Of a stretch of 64,000 nucleotides of DNA, positions 9,132-17,929 are shown in pieces. The notes beneath the pieces are model-generated. The model was not told the DNA's origin. It did no database searches and saw nothing but the letters and a program-made list of their open reading frames with translations. The translations under genes and the position numbers were made by a program. Position 1 is the first letter of the stretch, and the number at the start of each line of letters is the position of its first letter. Source of the stretch: an uncultured Acetatifactor sp. (GTDB taxonomy: Bacteria > Bacillota > Clostridia > Lachnospirales > Lachnospiraceae); contig CANPWA010000002.1 in the NCBI GenBank assembly GCA_947581865.1, forward strand, positions 124,001 to 188,000, read 5' to 3'.

Positions 9132-9191
9132 TCACATATTTTTGTAAACCATTATTAAAGGAAAGTAACAATGACTTACAAAAATATGTGA
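9132..9191 (-). promoter_or_regulatory. inverted repeat in the csp leader
   Basis: TCACATATTTTTGTAA (9132-9147) and its exact reverse complement (9176-9191) flank a 28-base loop. They lie inside the predicted 5' untranslated region of the csp mRNA, between promoter and start codon. Confidence 0.75.
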
Positions 9192-9222
9192 GTTCAATGA
9201 CTTTCATTTAGAATACGGTGAT

Positions 9223-9252
9223 AGTATAGCATTTAATTTGAGCATATGTCAA
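9223..9252 (-). promoter_or_regulatory. promoter of the cold-shock gene
   Basis: On the minus strand TTGACA (9252-9247) and TATACT (9228-9223) are separated by 18 bases. Transcription would start near 9216, about 150 nt before the csp ATG. Confidence 0.85.
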
Positions 9253-9300
9253 GTATATTTTCCCAATGTTTTGCAAAAATTATGAACAGAGGTGAAAAAA

Positions 9301-10116
9301 ATGGATATATTTGTTTTGACATCGGTGGGAATCCTTGCGGCAATGACCGGATTCTGGCTGGGAAGAAGCCTTACCTGGCAGCTTGCGGAGGCGGAGGGAG
9401 ACCTCGTCGAGGGAAGCGCTGCCGGCAGGGAGATCCCCTCGAATGAAAATGTTTCGGATGTATGGTTTTTGAAGGGGAGTTTTCCAAACGGAGAAAGCGG
9501 TCTGCAGGAGAACGGTTCTGCGGACGAAGGTGCCCTGAATTCCCGGGGAGAAGTGAGAATGGCAAATGCGGGCGCCGCGCACGGAGGAAATGGAATAAGA
9601 GAGGGAAGAAACCTGTCCGGAGCAAAACGGCGGAAGAATGTGGTCACACTCTCTCCGGGGCGGGAGATCGCCAGCCCGGTGACCGGGCAGGTGAGTCTGT
9701 TCGAGGAGGAGGGGAGACGCAGGTTCCGCATCCTGCCGGATCAGGGAAAAGTCTATGCCCCGGCATCGGGCAGAATACGCCGCCTCTATCCCATGGGCAG
9801 CGCCATGCTTCTGCAGACGGAATTCGGGGCAGAGATTTTGCTGCAGGCGGGACGGCATGTCAATGAGATGTGCAGCGGCTATTACCGGTGCAGGGTGATG
9901 GAACATGAGTATGTGCGCAAAGGCACCCTGCTTCTGGAGTACGACCCGGCGGCGGTCCGCAGGGAAGGCGCCGAGCCGGAACTCATATTGAGTGTGGAGA
10001 ATGAGACGGAGTTTTCCAGAACGATCGTGTGCGCAAGACCGCGCATGAAGACGGGAGAGCCTCTTGTGTATGTGGAGGGCGGGAGGCAGCCGCAGGCGTA
10101 TGAGCAGCGGATCTGA
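9301..10116 (+). CDS. membrane-anchored EIIA(Glc)-like protein lacking both active-site histidines
   Basis: This 271-residue protein has one N-terminal transmembrane segment (4-23), a low-complexity linker (about 30-115) and a C-terminal domain (about 118-245) whose order of motifs follows EIIA of the glucose phosphotransferase system: SPVTGQV, then YAPASGRI, then GAEILLQAG, then VRKGTLLLEYD. The two histidines that pass phosphate in EIIA(Glc) (E. coli His75 and His90) align with Ser167 and Gln182, so it should not transfer phosphate. A structural or ligand-binding role facing the cell surface is possible. I chose the ATG at 9301 because AGAGG lies 8 bases upstream; a GTG at 9292 is the alternative. 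Confidence 0.7.
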   Translation: MDIFVLTSVGILAAMTGFWLGRSLTWQLAEAEGDLVEGSAAGREIPSNENVSDVWFLKGSFPNGESGLQENGSADEGALNSRGEVRMANAGAAHGGNGIREGRNLSGAKRRKNVVTLSPGREIASPVTGQVSLFEEEGRRRFRILPDQGKVYAPASGRIRRLYPMGSAMLLQTEFGAEILLQAGRHVNEMCSGYYRCRVMEHEYVRKGTLLLEYDPAAVRREGAEPELILSVENETEFSRTIVCARPRMKTGEPLVYVEGGRQPQAYEQRI

Positions 10117-10172
10117 TGAAGGATTTTGACGAGAGGTTTTCAATCTTTTTTGTTTTCTTCCGCACCGGAGTA

Positions 10173-10181
10173 TGCTATACT
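10173..10181 (+). promoter_or_regulatory. extended -10 element before the GH43 gene
   Basis: TGCTATACT forms an extended -10 box about 95 bases before the GH43 start. The best -35 candidate, TTGTTT at 10150-10155, is 20 bases away, so the promoter relies on the extended element if it is real. Confidence 0.5.
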
Positions 10182-10274
10182 GTATGGGACGAGGGTATCC
10201 CTCAAGTCGTTTGGCTTTTGGGGCACCCTCCGACACAAAACCGATTTAAGACCGATCCAAAAGGAGGAAAGTCT

Positions 10275-11864
10275 ATGGATTCAGCAGCAGTAAAGAAAAT
10301 GTGGATTGCGGATCAGGGGGACGGTACATATATCAATCCCATATTGTATACCGATTATTCGGATCCGGATGCCATCCGGGTAGGGGAGGATTATTTCATG
10401 ATCGCCTCTAGTTTCTGCAACAGCCCCGCGGTGCCGCTCCTGCACTCAAAGGATCTGGTAAACTGGAAGGTCATCAATTATGTGATGGACCGGCTGCCCT
10501 TTGAACATTATGACAAGCCGCTTCACGGCTGTGGTGCGTGGGCGCCTTCCATCCGTTACCATGAGGGCGTCTATTATGTGTTCATTCCTTTTCCGGACGA
10601 GGGGATCATGATGTGTAAGACTACCGATCCCTGGGGGAAGTGGAGCGCGCCCGCTTTTGTGAGAAAGGTGACGGGCTGGATCGATCCCTGTCCTTTCTGG
10701 GATGACGACGGAAAAGCGTATATGGTGACGGCATTTGCCAGAAGCCGCATCGGTTTCAAGAGTTTTCTCTATCTGTCCCCTATTGAGCCGGACTGCTCCG
10801 GGGTGCTGGACGACGGGCAGTTTATTTTTGACGGTCACGCCACCCAGCCTACCATCGAGGGACCCAAGCTGTATAAGCGAAACGGATATTATTATATCTT
10901 TGCGCCGGCAGGAGGCGTAAAGCCCGGCTGGCAGACCGTGCTGCGCTCCAGGAATATCTACGGCCCTTACGAGGAAAGGATCGTGATGCGCCAGGGCGGA
11001 TCCCCGGTAAACGGACCGCACCAGGGAGCATGGGTCGATACCCCTGACGGACAGGACTGGTTTCTGCACTTCCAGGATGTGGGCAATGCCGGGCGGATCA
11101 TCCATCTGCAGCCCATGCGCTGGGAAAATGACTGGCCCGTCATCGGTGTGAATGACGTGGACGGCTGCGGGGAACCTGTCATGCGTTACACCAAACCGGA
11201 TGTGGGCGGGGAGTATCCCATTGACGCGCCGGAGGACAGTGACTTTTTTGAGGGAGAAACACTGGGACTGCAGTGGCAGTGGAATGCCAATTATAAAGAC
11301 GGGTGGTATCGCTTAAAGGACGGGCAGCTGATCCTGAATGCCCAGCCCGTCGAGCCTTCCGTACGGCTCTGCGATGTGCCCAATCTGCTGATCCAGAAAT
11401 GGCCCGCGCCGGAATTTCAGATCACGGTCTGTCTGCATCTGGACCAGATGGCGGAGGGCGATATTGCGGGAATGGTCTCCCAGTGCGGTCATTATACGGG
11501 GCTTGCAGTGGTAAAGACGAAGGAGGGGTATGAGCTTCGTCAGTATACGGGCAACTGGGATAAGGATGATGAGGTGCGCACAAAGCCGGGGATGCCGGAG
11601 GAGATCGAGACAGCTCTTTCCTCTGCGTTTTTGGGCAGGGAGGATGCGGTCTTGTATCTGCGCATGAAGGTGGAAAAGGAGACCGATGTGTCCTTTGAGA
11701 TCAGCCGGGATGAAAGAAGCTGGTATCCCGCGGGCGAGACGGTGGAGGCGACGCCCGGACGCTGGGTGGGTGTCAAAGCCGGTCTCTTTGCCGTCAATGA
11801 AAGTAAAAAGCCCTGCGGCAGCGCGGCGGTGGACTATTTCGTGTTTCAGCCGCTGGAAAGATAA
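10275..11864 (+). CDS. glycoside hydrolase family 43 (xylosidase/arabinofuranosidase type)
   Basis: This 529-residue protein has an N-terminal five-bladed propeller (about 20-330) and a C-terminal beta-sandwich (about 360-529). The three GH43 acidic residues can be placed: Asp30 in YSDPDAI (base), Asp137 in IDPCPFWDDD (pKa modulator) and Glu195 in TIEGPKLY (acid). Such enzymes release arabinose or xylose from arabinan, arabinoxylan or oligosaccharides. There is no signal peptide, so it is probably cytoplasmic. I chose the ATG at 10275 because AAGGAGGAAA precedes it. Substrate cannot be decided between arabinosides and xylosides. Confidence 0.9.
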   Translation: MDSAAVKKMWIADQGDGTYINPILYTDYSDPDAIRVGEDYFMIASSFCNSPAVPLLHSKDLVNWKVINYVMDRLPFEHYDKPLHGCGAWAPSIRYHEGVYYVFIPFPDEGIMMCKTTDPWGKWSAPAFVRKVTGWIDPCPFWDDDGKAYMVTAFARSRIGFKSFLYLSPIEPDCSGVLDDGQFIFDGHATQPTIEGPKLYKRNGYYYIFAPAGGVKPGWQTVLRSRNIYGPYEERIVMRQGGSPVNGPHQGAWVDTPDGQDWFLHFQDVGNAGRIIHLQPMRWENDWPVIGVNDVDGCGEPVMRYTKPDVGGEYPIDAPEDSDFFEGETLGLQWQWNANYKDGWYRLKDGQLILNAQPVEPSVRLCDVPNLLIQKWPAPEFQITVCLHLDQMAEGDIAGMVSQCGHYTGLAVVKTKEGYELRQYTGNWDKDDEVRTKPGMPEEIETALSSAFLGREDAVLYLRMKVEKETDVSFEISRDERSWYPAGETVEATPGRWVGVKAGLFAVNESKKPCGSAAVDYFVFQPLER

Positions 11865-11911
11865 TGTGACCGGGGCATAGCCGGATTGTTTTATATTTTA
11901 CAAAGAATGAA

Positions 11912-11940
11912 TTGACAAATACCCTATGGGGGTATATACT
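11912..11940 (+). promoter_or_regulatory. promoter of the copper operon
   Basis: TTGACA (11912-11917) and TATACT (11935-11940) with a 17-base spacer form a near-consensus promoter. The spacer is filled by the first CsoR-type operator. Confidence 0.85.
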
Positions 11941-11971
11941 GCAGGTAAAAGCAGATACCCCCATAGGGTAT
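11919..11971 (+). promoter_or_regulatory. pair of CsoR-type operators
   Basis: ATACCCTATGGGGGTAT (11919-11935) lies between the -35 and -10 boxes. The reverse complement of the same 17-mer lies at 11955-11971, just after the -10 box. Both match the known CsoR operator style (TACCC-centre-GGGTA), so a CsoR tetramer at either site would block transcription. The two copies could also form a 17-bp hairpin in the leader RNA. Confidence 0.85.
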
Positions 11972-12073
11972 TTTGCGTGATGTTGTCGAATCGAGCTGCC
12001 GCAATGCCGCAATGGCAGGATGAGCGGGAGGCGATTTGGAAAACCGGAGGATAGGAAAGGTGATACGGCTTGT

Positions 12074-12472
12074 ATGAAAAACAGGGAGATAATAGACAAT
12101 AAGGATAATATGGAAAATAAGGATAATATGGAAAATAAGGGAGAAAGTAAATGCTGCGGGAAGGAGAACGGGGAGGGCGGATGCGGCAGCTGCCACAGGA
12201 AGGCGACACCCCGCCAGCCCGGGGATCTAAAGCGTCTGAAGAACCGGCTCAGCCGTATGCAGGGGCAGTTGAACGGCATCGGAAGGATGTTGGATGAAAA
12301 CCGCTACTGCGGAGACATCCTGACCCAGATCGGTGCGGTGGAGAGCGCATTGCAGGCATTTGGAGAATTGATCCTGAGAGAGCATATGGAGACCTGCGTG
12401 AGAGAGAAGATCCTGCAGGGGGATGAGACGGTCATGGAGGAGACCATGGAGCTGCTTAAGAAGTTGAGGTAG
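12074..12472 (+). CDS. csoR: copper-sensing transcriptional repressor CsoR
   Basis: This 132-residue protein has the CsoR/RcnR (DUF156) four-helix fold: LKRLKNRLSRMQGQLNGIGR at 52-71, then the Cu(I) ligands Cys79, His104 and Cys108 (the C-H-C pattern). It should repress its own operon and leave DNA when Cu(I) binds. The N-terminal extension of about 45 residues is unusual: it has the repeat KDNMEN-KDNMEN and a Cys-rich stretch (CC at 27-28, C37, C40, H41) that could bind metal. The start is uncertain: ATG 12074 is used, but ATG 12110 and ATG 12128 each follow an AAGGAT site. Confidence 0.9.
   Translation: MKNREIIDNKDNMENKDNMENKGESKCCGKENGEGGCGSCHRKATPRQPGDLKRLKNRLSRMQGQLNGIGRMLDENRYCGDILTQIGAVESALQAFGELILREHMETCVREKILQGDETVMEETMELLKKLR
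12101..12136 (+). repeat. 18-bp in-frame tandem repeat in the csoR N-terminus
   Basis: AAGGATAATATGGAAAAT occurs twice head to tail. Each unit carries a weak Shine-Dalgarno-like AAGGAT followed by an in-frame ATG, so each copy is a possible translation start. Confidence 0.8.
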
Positions 12473-12485
12473 GAGGGCAAACAGG

Positions 12486-15176
12486 ATGAGGGAAAGATAT
12501 CATATCACGGGCATGACCTGTTCGGCATGTTCCTCTCATGTGGAGAAAGCGGTCAGCCAATTGAAGGGCGTGGAGAAGTCGTCCGTCAATCTTCTCACGG
12601 AGACCATGGAGGTCGAGTACAATGAAGAACAGCTGGGCGAGGCAGACATTGTGGCTGCGGTGACCAAAGCGGGGTATCACGCGGAGAGGATGGGGCAGCC
12701 GGGCGCAGGGAACGCCGCCCCGGACAGAGAGAAAACCCGGGAGGCGCTGTCGCGCCGGGCGCAGGAGGAAGACCGGGCGATGAAACGGCGGCTGGGGCTT
12801 TCCGTGGCATTTTTGGTTCCCCTGATGTATGTGGCGATGTATCACATGTTTCACAGTCTTTTGCACATTCCGGTGCCGGAGGTTGTGATGCGCCTGTTTC
12901 ACGGCAATGAGAATGCCATGATTTTTGCGATGACACAGTTTCTGCTGCTTCTGCCGATCCTGTATCTGAACCGCAGATTTTTCACGGTGGGATTCTCCAC
13001 GCTGGGACATCTGGCGCCGAACATGGACAGCCTGATCGCGGTGGGAGCCTCCGCCGCGACAGGTTATGGGCTGTTTGCCATGTACCGCATCGCTTACGGG
13101 CTGGGACACGGCGATATGGGGCTTGTGGAACATTACAGCCATGATCTGTACTTTGAGTCCGCGGGAATGATCCTGACCTTGATCACGGTGGGAAAATATC
13201 TGGAGAGCCGCTCCAAGGGAAAGACCGGCGAGGCGATCACCCGGCTCATGGATCTGTCTCCGAAGACGGCGCTGCGGCTGGAAGAAGACGGCACCAGCAA
13301 AGAGGTTCCCACGGAGAGTCTCAGGGTGGGAGATATCTTTCTGGTGAAACCCGGGAGCATGGTGCCGGTGGACGGCGTGGTGGAGGAAGGCCGTTCCAGC
13401 GTGGACGAGTCGGCTGTCACGGGCGAGAGCATACCCGTGGAAAAGCAGCCCCGGGACAAAGTGTACTCGGCGACCATGAATAAGGCCGGATTTTTGAAAT
13501 GCAGGGCGGAGCGTGTGGGTGAGGATACCACCCTCTCCCAGATCGTGCGTCTGGTGGAGGAGGCTGCCGCCAGCAAAGCGCCCATCGCACAGCTGGCAGA
13601 TAAGGTCGCGGGGGTGTTTGTGCCGGTGGTGATGGGGATTGCCCTGTTCACGCTGATCGTCTGGCTCCTGCTGGGAGCGGAGACGGAATTTGCCATTTCC
13701 TCCGCCATCGCCGTGCTGGTGATTTCCTGTCCCTGTGCCCTGGGGCTTGCCACGCCGGTGGCGATCATGGTGGGCACGGGCGTGGGCGCCGGAAACGGAA
13801 TTTTGATCAAGTCCGGCGAAGCGCTGCAGCAGGCGCGGGATGTGGACACGGTGGTGCTGGATAAGACGGGAACCGTCACGGAGGGAAAGCTTCGGGTGAG
13901 AGAGTCCATGAGCTTTGTCCGGGGATTGTCTGCGGAGACGCTGCTTCTGGCGGCGGCGGCACTGGAGGAAAAAAGCGAGCATCCGCTGGCGGAGGCGATC
14001 CTGAAGGAAGCGGAGCATCTGGGAGCGCCTGTGGCGGCGGTGGAAGAGTTCCGGGCAGTGTTCGGAAGGGGCATACAGGGTGTGCTGGCAGAGGAGATCC
14101 CCGCGTGGAAGGAAGAGCGCGGGGACGGTCCCACGGCTGTGATCGGGAAGCCGGACCGTGGGAGAGAGAGAGGGCTTTCGGCAGGCACCCGGCTGTTTTT
14201 GGGCAACCGGGCATACATGGAGGAGCAGGGGATAGAGCTTACCCCAAAACAGCAGGAGGCGTTCAGCCGGATGGCAGACGAGGGAGAGACACCGCTTTTT
14301 TTGTCGGGCGAGGGATCGCTTCTGGGAATGTTCGGCGTGGCGGATGTGGTGCGCGCAAGCTCTGTTGAGGCGGTGCGCGCCTGGAAACAAATGGGCGTCA
14401 GGGTGGTGATGCTCACGGGAGACAACCGGCGCACGGCGGAGGCGGTGTGCAGAAGAATGGAATTGTCGGAGGTCATCGCCCAGGTGCTTCCCCAGGACAA
14501 GGAGAAAGAGATACGGAGGCTGAAAGAGGCGGGGTGCAGAGTGGCGATGATCGGGGACGGCATCAACGATGCCCCCGCGCTCGCCGCGGCGGATGTGGGA
14601 ATGGCGATCGGCGCCGGAACGGATGTGGCGATCGAGAGCGCCGATATCATTCTGATGAAAAATGATCTGAGGGATGCGGTGACAGCCATGAAGCTGAGCC
14701 GCCGGGTCATCCGCAACATCAAACAGAATCTGTTCTGGGCATTTTTTTATAACTGCATTGGGATCCCGCTGGCAGCGGGGCTGTGGTATCCCCTGTTCGG
14801 AGTGCGGCTGACGCCCATGTTCGGCGCGGCGGCGATGAGCCTGAGCAGTGTCTGTGTCGTCTGGAACGCCCTGAGACTGCGGGGCTTCCGCAGCGGATTC
14901 TCGCGATCCGGACGAGGGAGCGATTCCCCGGCAGAAAAGCCGCAGGAAAATAAAGGAGGAAAAAACATGACAAAAGTGATCACAGTGGAAGGTATGATGT
15001 GCAGTCACTGCACGGGAAGAGTGCAGAAGGCTTTGGAGAGCGTTGCAGGCGTGGAGAGCGTGACCATGAGTTTGGAGAACAAGACGGCGCAGGTGCAGCT
15101 GAAGGAGGATGTGTCTGAGGATACCCTCAGGGCAGCAGTGGCAGAAGCGGGCTATGAGGTGGCTGCGATCTCATAA
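12486..15176 (+). CDS. copA: Cu(I)-exporting P1B-ATPase CopA fused to a C-terminal CopZ-like domain
   Basis: This 896-residue copper exporter has an N-terminal metal-binding domain (GMTCSAC, 9-15), eight membrane segments, the actuator loop TGES, the membrane Cu site CPC at 415-417, the phosphorylation motif DKTGT at 459-463 and GDGINDAP in the ATP-binding domain. The frame then runs without a stop through a charged linker (about 800-827) into a second metal-binding domain (GMMCSHC, 836-842). A typical CopA would end before that linker. The gene follows csoR by 13 bases and shares its copper-responsive promoter. Confidence 0.95.
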   Translation: MRERYHITGMTCSACSSHVEKAVSQLKGVEKSSVNLLTETMEVEYNEEQLGEADIVAAVTKAGYHAERMGQPGAGNAAPDREKTREALSRRAQEEDRAMKRRLGLSVAFLVPLMYVAMYHMFHSLLHIPVPEVVMRLFHGNENAMIFAMTQFLLLLPILYLNRRFFTVGFSTLGHLAPNMDSLIAVGASAATGYGLFAMYRIAYGLGHGDMGLVEHYSHDLYFESAGMILTLITVGKYLESRSKGKTGEAITRLMDLSPKTALRLEEDGTSKEVPTESLRVGDIFLVKPGSMVPVDGVVEEGRSSVDESAVTGESIPVEKQPRDKVYSATMNKAGFLKCRAERVGEDTTLSQIVRLVEEAAASKAPIAQLADKVAGVFVPVVMGIALFTLIVWLLLGAETEFAISSAIAVLVISCPCALGLATPVAIMVGTGVGAGNGILIKSGEALQQARDVDTVVLDKTGTVTEGKLRVRESMSFVRGLSAETLLLAAAALEEKSEHPLAEAILKEAEHLGAPVAAVEEFRAVFGRGIQGVLAEEIPAWKEERGDGPTAVIGKPDRGRERGLSAGTRLFLGNRAYMEEQGIELTPKQQEAFSRMADEGETPLFLSGEGSLLGMFGVADVVRASSVEAVRAWKQMGVRVVMLTGDNRRTAEAVCRRMELSEVIAQVLPQDKEKEIRRLKEAGCRVAMIGDGINDAPALAAADVGMAIGAGTDVAIESADIILMKNDLRDAVTAMKLSRRVIRNIKQNLFWAFFYNCIGIPLAAGLWYPLFGVRLTPMFGAAAMSLSSVCVVWNALRLRGFRSGFSRSGRGSDSPAEKPQENKGGKNMTKVITVEGMMCSHCTGRVQKALESVAGVESVTMSLENKTAQVQLKEDVSEDTLRAAVAEAGYEVAAIS
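14967..15176 (+). CDS. copZ: possible separately translated CopZ copper chaperone (internal start in copA)
   Basis: Inside the copA frame an optimal ribosome binding site AAAGGAGGA (14952-14960) is followed 6 bases later by ATG. The 69 codons to the common stop encode a complete heavy-metal-associated domain with the GMMCSHC Cu(I) motif, exactly the size of free CopZ. Independent initiation would give a soluble chaperone that hands Cu(I) to CopA. The site would hardly arise by chance at the domain border, but only an experiment can show that it is used. Confidence 0.6.
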   Translation: MTKVITVEGMMCSHCTGRVQKALESVAGVESVTMSLENKTAQVQLKEDVSEDTLRAAVAEAGYEVAAIS

Positions 15177-15223
15177 AAGAGGAACACCGCGTAAATCTTT
15201 ACAAAAACTTTATAAATAATTTA

Positions 15224-15251
15224 TTGATTTTCTCCCCATGCGTGTTATATT
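15224..15251 (+). promoter_or_regulatory. promoter of clpB
   Basis: TTGATT (15224-15229) and TATATT (15246-15251) have a 16-base spacer, about 40 bases before the clpB ATG. I found no CIRCE element or CtsR heptad repeat at it. Confidence 0.6.
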
Positions 15252-15291
15252 AGTTTTAGAACAGATAACAGGCAGATAGGAGGCTATTACC

Positions 15292-17871
15292 ATGAATATT
15301 CAAAAGTTTACCCAGAAGTCCATGGAGGCTGTGGAACGCTGTGAGAAGCTGGCTTATGAATATGGCAATCAGGAGATCGAGCAGGAGCATCTTCTTTACA
15401 GCCTTTTGACCATAGAGGACAGCCTGATCCTCAAACTTGTTGAGAAGATGGGGATCGACAAAGAGCATTTTAAACAGCGTGTGGAGCAGGCGCTCAACAG
15501 GCGCGTGAAAGTACAGGGCGGTCAGGTCTACATCGGACAGTATCTGAATAAGGCGCTGATCGGTGCGGAGGACGAGGCAAAGCAGCTCGGGGACGAGTAT
15601 GTCTCTGTGGAGCATCTGTTCCTTGCGATGATCAGGCAGCCTGACCGGGAGATCGGGGAGATCTGGAAGGAGTACGGCATCAACAGGGAGCGTTTCCTTC
15701 AGGCGCTCTCCACCGTCCGGGGCAATCAGCGCGTGACCAGCGACAATCCGGAGGCGACCTATGACACTTTGGAAAAATACGGGCAGGATCTGGTGGAAAA
15801 GGCGAGAAACCAAAAGCTGGATCCGGTCATCGGAAGAGACGGCGAGATCCGCAATGTCATCCGCATCCTTTCCCGCAAGACCAAAAACAATCCCGTCCTC
15901 ATCGGTGAGCCCGGCGTGGGCAAGACCGCAGTGGTGGAGGGGCTTGCCCAGAGGATCGTCAGGGGGGATGTTCCCCAGGGGCTCAAGGACAAGAAGATCT
16001 TTGCGCTGGATATGGGAGCTTTGGTCGCCGGCGCCAAATACCGCGGCGAGTTCGAGGAACGGCTCAAGGCGGTGCTGGAGGATGTGAAGAAGAGCGACGG
16101 TCAGATCATTCTCTTTATCGATGAGCTTCACACCATCGTGGGCGCGGGCAAGACCGACGGCGCACTGGACGCGGGCAATATGTTAAAGCCCATGCTGGCA
16201 AGGGGAGAACTGCACTGCATCGGCGCCACCACGCTGGATGAATACCGCCAGTATATTGAGAAAGACCCCGCTTTGGAGCGGAGGTTCCAGCCGGTGATGG
16301 TGGAGGAGCCCACGGTGGAGGACACCATCTCCATCCTGCGCGGGCTGAAGGAGCGCTATGAGGTATATCATGGTGTCAAGATCATGGATAATGCGCTGGT
16401 GAGCGCGGCGGTTCTGTCCCACCGCTACATCTCGGACCGGTTTCTGCCCGACAAGGCGATCGATCTGGTGGATGAGGCGTGCGCCCTGATCAAGACCGAA
16501 CTGGACAGCATGCCCACGGAGCTGGATGAACTGCAGCGCAAATGTATGCAGATGGAGATCGAGGAGGCGGCGCTGAAGAAGGAGGACGACAGGCTCAGTA
16601 ACGAGCGGCTGGCGCAGCTGCAGAAGGAGCTTGCGGACTGCAGGGAGGAATTTGCCGCCCGAAAGGCGCAGTGGGACAATGAGAAAGCCTCCGTGGAAAA
16701 GCTGAGCAGGCTCAGAGAGGAGATCGACCGCGCCAACAGCGAGATTCAGATCGCCCAGAGAGAGGGAAATCTGGAGAAGGCGGCGGAACTTTCCTATGGA
16801 AAACTGCCGGAGCTCAAGAAACAGCTGGAGCAGGAGGAAGAACGCATCGGCACCGGGGAGCTGACACTGGTGCGGGAGAAGGTCTCCGATGAGGAGATCG
16901 CCCGGATCATCTCCCGGTGGACGGGCATTCCGGTGGCGAAGCTGACGGAGAGCGAGCGCAATAAGACCCTGCATCTGGATGAGGAGCTGCACAGGCGCGT
17001 CATGGGGCAGGATGAGGGCGTCACCAAGGTGACGGAGGCGATCATCCGCTCCAAGGCGGGCATCAAGGACCCGGCAAAGCCCATAGGCTCGTTTCTGTTT
17101 CTGGGACCTACAGGTGTGGGCAAGACGGAGCTTGCCAAGTCGCTGGCGGCTTCCCTGTTTGACGATGAAAATAATATGGTGCGCATCGACATGAGCGAGT
17201 ACATGGAGAAATACTCCGTGTCCAGGCTCATCGGAGCGCCTCCCGGATATGTGGGCTATGAGGAGGGCGGACAGCTCACCGAGGCAGTGCGCAGAAAGCC
17301 CTACAGCGTGGTACTGTTCGACGAGATCGAGAAGGCGCACCCGGATGTGTTCAATGTGCTGTTACAGGTGCTTGATGACGGACGGATCACGGACTCTCAG
17401 GGTCGGACCGTGGATTTCAAGAATACGATACTGATCATGACCTCCAACATTGGGGCACAGTATCTGTTGGAGGGAATCGATGAGGAGGGCAATATCCGGC
17501 CCGAGGCGGAGGAAGCGGTGCTGCAGGAGCTGCGGGCACATTTTAGACCGGAGTTTCTGAACCGTCTGGACGAGACCATTCTGTTCAAACCTCTGACCAG
17601 GGAAAATATCGGCGGGATCGTGAAGCTGATCGTGGCAGACTTAAACGAAAGACTTGCGGACAGGGAGGTGTCCATCCGGCTGACGCCCCAGGCGGAACAG
17701 TTTGTGGTGGAGAATGCCTATGACCCGGTGTATGGCGCAAGACCCTTGAAACGCTATATCCAGAAGCATGTGGAGACACTGGCTGCAAAGCTGATCCTTT
17801 CGGACCGGGTGCAGAGCGGGGACACCATTGTGATCGATGTGGAAAACGGAGAGCTGAAGGCAGGAGTGTAA
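15292..17871 (+). CDS. clpB: ATP-dependent disaggregase ClpB
   Basis: This 859-residue Hsp100 protein rescues aggregated proteins with DnaK. The order is N-terminal domain (1-145), first AAA+ module with Walker A GEPGVGKT at 205-212, a coiled middle domain (about 400-520, rich in Glu, Lys and Arg) and a second AAA+ module with Walker A GPTGVGKT at 605-612. The middle domain has ClpB rather than ClpC length, and there is no ClpP-binding tripeptide loop that I could identify. It is a single-gene unit behind its own promoter, preceded by AGGAGG. Confidence 0.96.
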   Translation: MNIQKFTQKSMEAVERCEKLAYEYGNQEIEQEHLLYSLLTIEDSLILKLVEKMGIDKEHFKQRVEQALNRRVKVQGGQVYIGQYLNKALIGAEDEAKQLGDEYVSVEHLFLAMIRQPDREIGEIWKEYGINRERFLQALSTVRGNQRVTSDNPEATYDTLEKYGQDLVEKARNQKLDPVIGRDGEIRNVIRILSRKTKNNPVLIGEPGVGKTAVVEGLAQRIVRGDVPQGLKDKKIFALDMGALVAGAKYRGEFEERLKAVLEDVKKSDGQIILFIDELHTIVGAGKTDGALDAGNMLKPMLARGELHCIGATTLDEYRQYIEKDPALERRFQPVMVEEPTVEDTISILRGLKERYEVYHGVKIMDNALVSAAVLSHRYISDRFLPDKAIDLVDEACALIKTELDSMPTELDELQRKCMQMEIEEAALKKEDDRLSNERLAQLQKELADCREEFAARKAQWDNEKASVEKLSRLREEIDRANSEIQIAQREGNLEKAAELSYGKLPELKKQLEQEEERIGTGELTLVREKVSDEEIARIISRWTGIPVAKLTESERNKTLHLDEELHRRVMGQDEGVTKVTEAIIRSKAGIKDPAKPIGSFLFLGPTGVGKTELAKSLAASLFDDENNMVRIDMSEYMEKYSVSRLIGAPPGYVGYEEGGQLTEAVRRKPYSVVLFDEIEKAHPDVFNVLLQVLDDGRITDSQGRTVDFKNTILIMTSNIGAQYLLEGIDEEGNIRPEAEEAVLQELRAHFRPEFLNRLDETILFKPLTRENIGGIVKLIVADLNERLADREVSIRLTPQAEQFVVENAYDPVYGARPLKRYIQKHVETLAAKLILSDRVQSGDTIVIDVENGELKAGV

Positions 17872-17929
17872 GCGCAGTGATGCAGGGGCAGTGAAGCGGA
17901 ATAAAGCGGAACAGAGCAGAACAGAGCGT

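Noticed and set aside
12456..15008. Long open frame on the minus strand opposite copA
   Set aside because: It mirrors the codon bias of copA, has no ribosome binding site, is rich in His, Arg and Gln and matches no family. Similar antisense frames opposite the ytvI-like gene, clpB, glyA and the surface-protein gene were rejected for the same reason.
15177..15291. CIRCE or CtsR operator before clpB
   Set aside because: I looked for the CIRCE inverted repeat and the CtsR heptad repeat and found neither.
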